A DNA stretch of 64,000 nucleotides from an uncultured Acetatifactor sp. GTDB lineage: Bacteria; Bacillota; Clostridia; Lachnospirales; Lachnospiraceae. The notes beneath the pieces are model-generated. The model was not told the DNA's origin. It saw only the letters and a list, made by a program, of their open reading frames with translations, and ran no database searches. The position numbers and the translations under genes are program-made. How positions within the stretch are numbered: position 1 is the first letter of the stretch; every line of letters starts with the position of its first letter. Positions 60,924-64,000 of the stretch are shown in pieces. The stretch is from contig CAKRZO010000003.1 of NCBI GenBank assembly GCA_934433135.1, forward strand, positions 1 through 64,000, in the 5' to 3' direction.

Positions 60924-63905
60924 TTATCTTACAAATTTTAAAGTGACAATTTCAAAATTCTTTATAGGCAGTTTTACCTGGCCGTTCACTGTTTCAAGCG
61001 GTGTGATATTGCGTTCCAGCATATCACACAGATATACTTCCTTAAAATCAAAGGCCGTTGTCAGCACCACGTCTGCTTTCTGGTTATAAGTTTCATAAAG
61101 GCGTACGACCACAGAAGAATCTTCTTCCGCTTTCTTGATGGTCTCGATCAATACATTCTCCTTGTCGCAGCGGATCATGGTATAGTTATCCGAAAGGGTA
61201 CCGTCCGTTGCTTCCACAAAGGATGCCCGCAGAGGCATATTCAAAAGATAGCCTTCTCTGACCGTGTTTCCTTTCCGGTAATCCCCTTCATGCGGGTACA
61301 GGGAATAGGTAAACCGGTTTAATCCTCTGTCCGCTTCCGGATTCGGGTAGGTTGCCGATTTCAGCAGGGATATCTTCATAATATTTTCTTCAATGCCATA
61401 CCCATACTTACAGTCATTTAAGATACTTACTCCGTAATCTCCCTCTGAAAGGTCTGCCCATTTGTGTGCACATACTTCAAATTTTGCAGCATCCCAGCTG
61501 GTATTGTGGTGAGTCGGTCTTTCCAGATTACCGAACTGTATGTCATAGGTTGCATGGCTGTTATGGATATCCACCGGGAAGGCGGCTTTTAACAGCACAT
61601 GATCCTCATGCCAGTCCACTTCCGTTACAAAGTCGATTTTCTTAGAGCCTCTATGCAGAAGAATATCCTGCCGGATCGTGGAATGGCGGTATTTTCTTAG
61701 GATGCGGATACCGTTTTCCAACTGTTCCGTTTTCTGTACGTCATCTGCAATCCACATTTTCTGCTTATAATAATCGGTAATTTCCCAGGCATCGTATTCT
61801 CTGGGATAATCCTCAAAGATTTCCAGGCGGTTTGCTTCGGCGTCTTTTGCAAGAACTTCTCTTCCGGCTTCTTTGTCAAATACGGATACGATATGATATT
61901 TTTCATTAAATTCCACCCGGATTTTATCATTTTCCAATCTTTTTTCGGAAACTGTCACCTGATTCTCCACCGGGCAGGCGGGAATGACTTTAAATCCATG
62001 AGGAGGAATCCTGTCCGCAAAATACAGGTTATCATCCAGACGGATGTAATCGCTGATTTCAAAAGGCGTGGGATTCCATACAAAAATACCGCCTTCTGTC
62101 TTCAGGTTGGCTTTGATTGCCTCCATCTTCTGATCCAGAATATTCTGACCGTCCTTCAGAATCCGGGCATATTCCACATCTGTCACATCGTAAACTTCCT
62201 TGATAGAAGACCCCGGAATAATGTCATGGAACTGATTGAGCAGAATGTTCACTGTATTTTTGTAAATTGTTTCGGAAGGATAAACTCCTCCGTTCAGAAC
62301 CATATCCGCTGCGGCAGCGCTCTCCGCCATCAGGTACAAAAGTTCACTTTTCCGGTTATTTTTCTTGTTTTTTGCCATGGAAGTATAGGTACCTCTGTGC
62401 ATCTCCAGGTACATTTCTCCCACCCATTTGGGACGTTTTCGGAGTTCTGCGGCATTTTTTTCAAAGTTCGCTTCAATGCGATTAAAGAAATCTCCCGCCT
62501 TTTCCACTTTTGCTACAGGCATACCGGGAAGTCCGTATTTCAGGCGTTCGTAGTTTTCCATCATTTCATAAGTCGGGCCGCCGCCTCCGTCGCCGAAACC
62601 GAAGGTAACCAGCGTATCATTGGTCATGGATTTATTCTTATAATCCTTCCAGGTGCGGTAAATCTGATTCGGATCAAGTTTGCATACGTAACTTTTAATG
62701 ATGGACGTAAAGACCTGACTGCCGTCAATTCCTTCCCAGATAAAGGTATCATTCGGCATGGGATTGGTCTCATTCCAGCTCATTTTTGCAGTAAAGAACC
62801 GGTTTACACCGCACTTTTTCAAGATCTGGGGAAGCGCACCGCTGTAACCGAATACATCCGGAAGCCAGAGAATCCTGTTCTCTATGCCGAATTCTTCCCT
62901 CATAAAGCGTTTACCATACAGAATCTGACGGATCAGGCTTTCCCCGTGGATCAGGTTGGTATCCGCTTCCAGCCACATGGCTCCTTCCGGCTCCCATTGT
63001 CCTTCGACAACTGCTTTTTTGATCTCGCCATATAACTGCGGATCACTTTCTTTGACATGCTGATAAAGCTGAGGCTGACTGGACATAAAGATGTAGTCTT
63101 TATACCGTTTCATCATATTAATAACGGTAGAAAAACTTCTCTGCGCCTTCTCTCTTGTCTGGGCTACCGTCCAGAGCCATGCCACGTCAATATGGGTATG
63201 ACCGATACAGCTCACAATGCTCTCTGATTGTCCGCAAAGTTTTCCGTAAAGTTCTTCCTTCAGATACTCTCTTACAGCATCCACGCTCTTATGATACTCC
63301 TCAGAATGTACTTCCCTGAGATCCAGCAGAAGAAGTGCTTTATCCAGGCAGTCACGGATCCTGATATAATCATAGGATTCTTCTCCAAGTTCCAGCATGC
63401 AAAGGTATGGTGCCTGCAGATCATAGAAAAGAGCTTCCGTAGCAAGATCCACTGTTTCCACGGAAATATTTACTTCAAAATGTCCGCCCTGCATTCCGGT
63501 GTAAAGATACAGATAAATATCCTGTCCCTGCTTCTCTCCAAGAGGCAGCCAGGTATGGTTGGTATCCAGCGCCTGCGTGGTTATACCGTCCACAAATACC
63601 GTAAACTGCGGGTTTCTGGCATCCCATTGTCCTTCTCTGCCTGTTTTTACGGATAATCTCAGTTCCTGTCCTCTTTCCGCTTTTAACTCCGGCAGCTGAA
63701 GGTGCAGCCAGTAATGATAATCTATCCCGTCAAAAACATGATCCGGCCTGCCCATCTGCCAGGGTGCATCCTCTGCCGGCGGCACATTGGTCGTCTTATA
63801 TTCCGGGCATTCCACAAAAGAATAAGTTACGGTATCCGCTTTTACGGTTTTGATCTCGTTTAGTTTCTCCGTCATGACACGGATTTTTTCTTTGATAAAA
63901 TCCAC
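60924..63905 (-). CDS. Alpha-mannosidase (GH38)
   Basis: A 993-residue enzyme without signal peptide. An N-terminal Ig-like region (residues 20-200) precedes the catalytic domain with zinc motif GHTHIDVAWLW near residue 240, the nucleophile region ILWLPDVFGYSGALPQIL near 350, and GFGDGGGGPT. The central three-helix domain (FHDIIPGSSI) and C-terminal beta domains complete the GH38 layout. It hydrolyses alpha-mannosides from glycoproteins or yeast glycans in the cytoplasm. GTG 63905 is chosen because GGAGGGAA sits 7-14 bases before it; the ATG at 63941 lacks a site. Confidence 0.95.
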   Translation of the reverse strand: MDFIKEKIRVMTEKLNEIKTVKADTVTYSFVECPEYKTTNVPPAEDAPWQMGRPDHVFDGIDYHYWLHLQLPELKAERGQELRLSVKTGREGQWDARNPQFTVFVDGITTQALDTNHTWLPLGEKQGQDIYLYLYTGMQGGHFEVNISVETVDLATEALFYDLQAPYLCMLELGEESYDYIRIRDCLDKALLLLDLREVHSEEYHKSVDAVREYLKEELYGKLCGQSESIVSCIGHTHIDVAWLWTVAQTREKAQRSFSTVINMMKRYKDYIFMSSQPQLYQHVKESDPQLYGEIKKAVVEGQWEPEGAMWLEADTNLIHGESLIRQILYGKRFMREEFGIENRILWLPDVFGYSGALPQILKKCGVNRFFTAKMSWNETNPMPNDTFIWEGIDGSQVFTSIIKSYVCKLDPNQIYRTWKDYKNKSMTNDTLVTFGFGDGGGGPTYEMMENYERLKYGLPGMPVAKVEKAGDFFNRIEANFEKNAAELRKRPKWVGEMYLEMHRGTYTSMAKNKKNNRKSELLYLMAESAAAADMVLNGGVYPSETIYKNTVNILLNQFHDIIPGSSIKEVYDVTDVEYARILKDGQNILDQKMEAIKANLKTEGGIFVWNPTPFEISDYIRLDDNLYFADRIPPHGFKVIPACPVENQVTVSEKRLENDKIRVEFNEKYHIVSVFDKEAGREVLAKDAEANRLEIFEDYPREYDAWEITDYYKQKMWIADDVQKTEQLENGIRILRKYRHSTIRQDILLHRGSKKIDFVTEVDWHEDHVLLKAAFPVDIHNSHATYDIQFGNLERPTHHNTSWDAAKFEVCAHKWADLSEGDYGVSILNDCKYGYGIEENIMKISLLKSATYPNPEADRGLNRFTYSLYPHEGDYRKGNTVREGYLLNMPLRASFVEATDGTLSDNYTMIRCDKENVLIETIKKAEEDSSVVVRLYETYNQKADVVLTTAFDFKEVYLCDMLERNITPLETVNGQVKLPIKNFEIVTLKFVR

Positions 63906-63964
63906 AATAGTTCCCTCCTTGGTCTTCTGCCTGCTTTTCATGCAAGCATGAAATCAGCCTTCAT

Positions 63965-63986
63965 AAATGCTTGTCTGAGCTGTTAC
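63965..63986 (-). repeat. Dispersed intergenic repeat, copy 4 (inverted)
   Basis: Minus strand GTAACAGCTCAGACAAGCAT, matching copies at 48723, 48272 and 11255. Confidence 0.6.
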
Positions 63987-64000
63987 TTAATGATAGTATA

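Overview
This window looks like a chromosomal segment of a Lachnospiraceae-type gut Clostridium. The dnaX-ybaB-recR order, LysM/DUF5711/CvpA genes, strong GGAGG ribosome binding sites, YesM/YesN regulators, several glycoside hydrolases with three-gene sugar ABC transporters, and GTG/TTG starts all fit. I cannot name the genus from sequence alone.

Layout. 1-15000 is mostly housekeeping on the minus strand: a decayed methyltransferase, an MFS transporter, CvpA, DUF5711 and LysM genes, recR-ybaB-dnaX, an unusual 6-phosphofructokinase, tRNA-Ser(CGA), a MATE exporter, a flavin reductase, an ECF S component, and an aldo/keto reductase-MerR operon whose promoter has the 19-bp spacer typical of MerR control. 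At 13.6-14.6 kb lie a decayed UPF0175/PIN toxin-antitoxin pair and a 251-bp element with terminal inverted repeats. 15005-24974 is a carbohydrate operon (solute-binding protein, two permeases, DUF4038 hydrolase, RpiB, reversed-domain GH3). A divergent LacI-type regulator faces it, with two matching operators 107 bp apart.

25014-41789 is the most interesting part. It is a siphovirus-like tail and lysis cassette with tail terminator, long tape measure, tail tube, tail chaperones with a -1 slippery site, a hub protein, distal proteins, holin and amidase. I find no capsid, portal, terminase, integrase or replication gene. This fits an F-type (flexible, non-contractile) phage-tail-like bacteriocin, or a prophage reduced to that. 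Three transcription units (tail terminator plus tape measure; a small HTH regulator; tail tube onward) each start at a promoter with the same architecture: 9-bp-spaced direct repeats of TTGTCC-like boxes ending exactly 13 bp before a -10 hexamer. This looks like a private regulon for the regulator encoded at 31962-32399. Lipoprotein genes and a membrane protein with three Ltp repeats are interleaved. Ltp proteins of known phages act on tape measure proteins, so the Ltp-like protein is an immunity candidate.

42126-64000 returns to host metabolism: an SDR enzyme, an AraC regulator divergent from a GH78 alpha-L-rhamnosidase, a D-lactate dehydrogenase-like enzyme, rhamnose mutarotase, a DUF2264 (GH154-like) protein with its ABC transporter, YesM/YesN, a second MATE exporter, tadA, a second flavin reductase and a GH38 alpha-mannosidase. 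The rhamnosidase, mutarotase and DUF2264 genes together suggest use of rhamnose-uronic acid glycans. Small structured intergenic repeats recur across the window.
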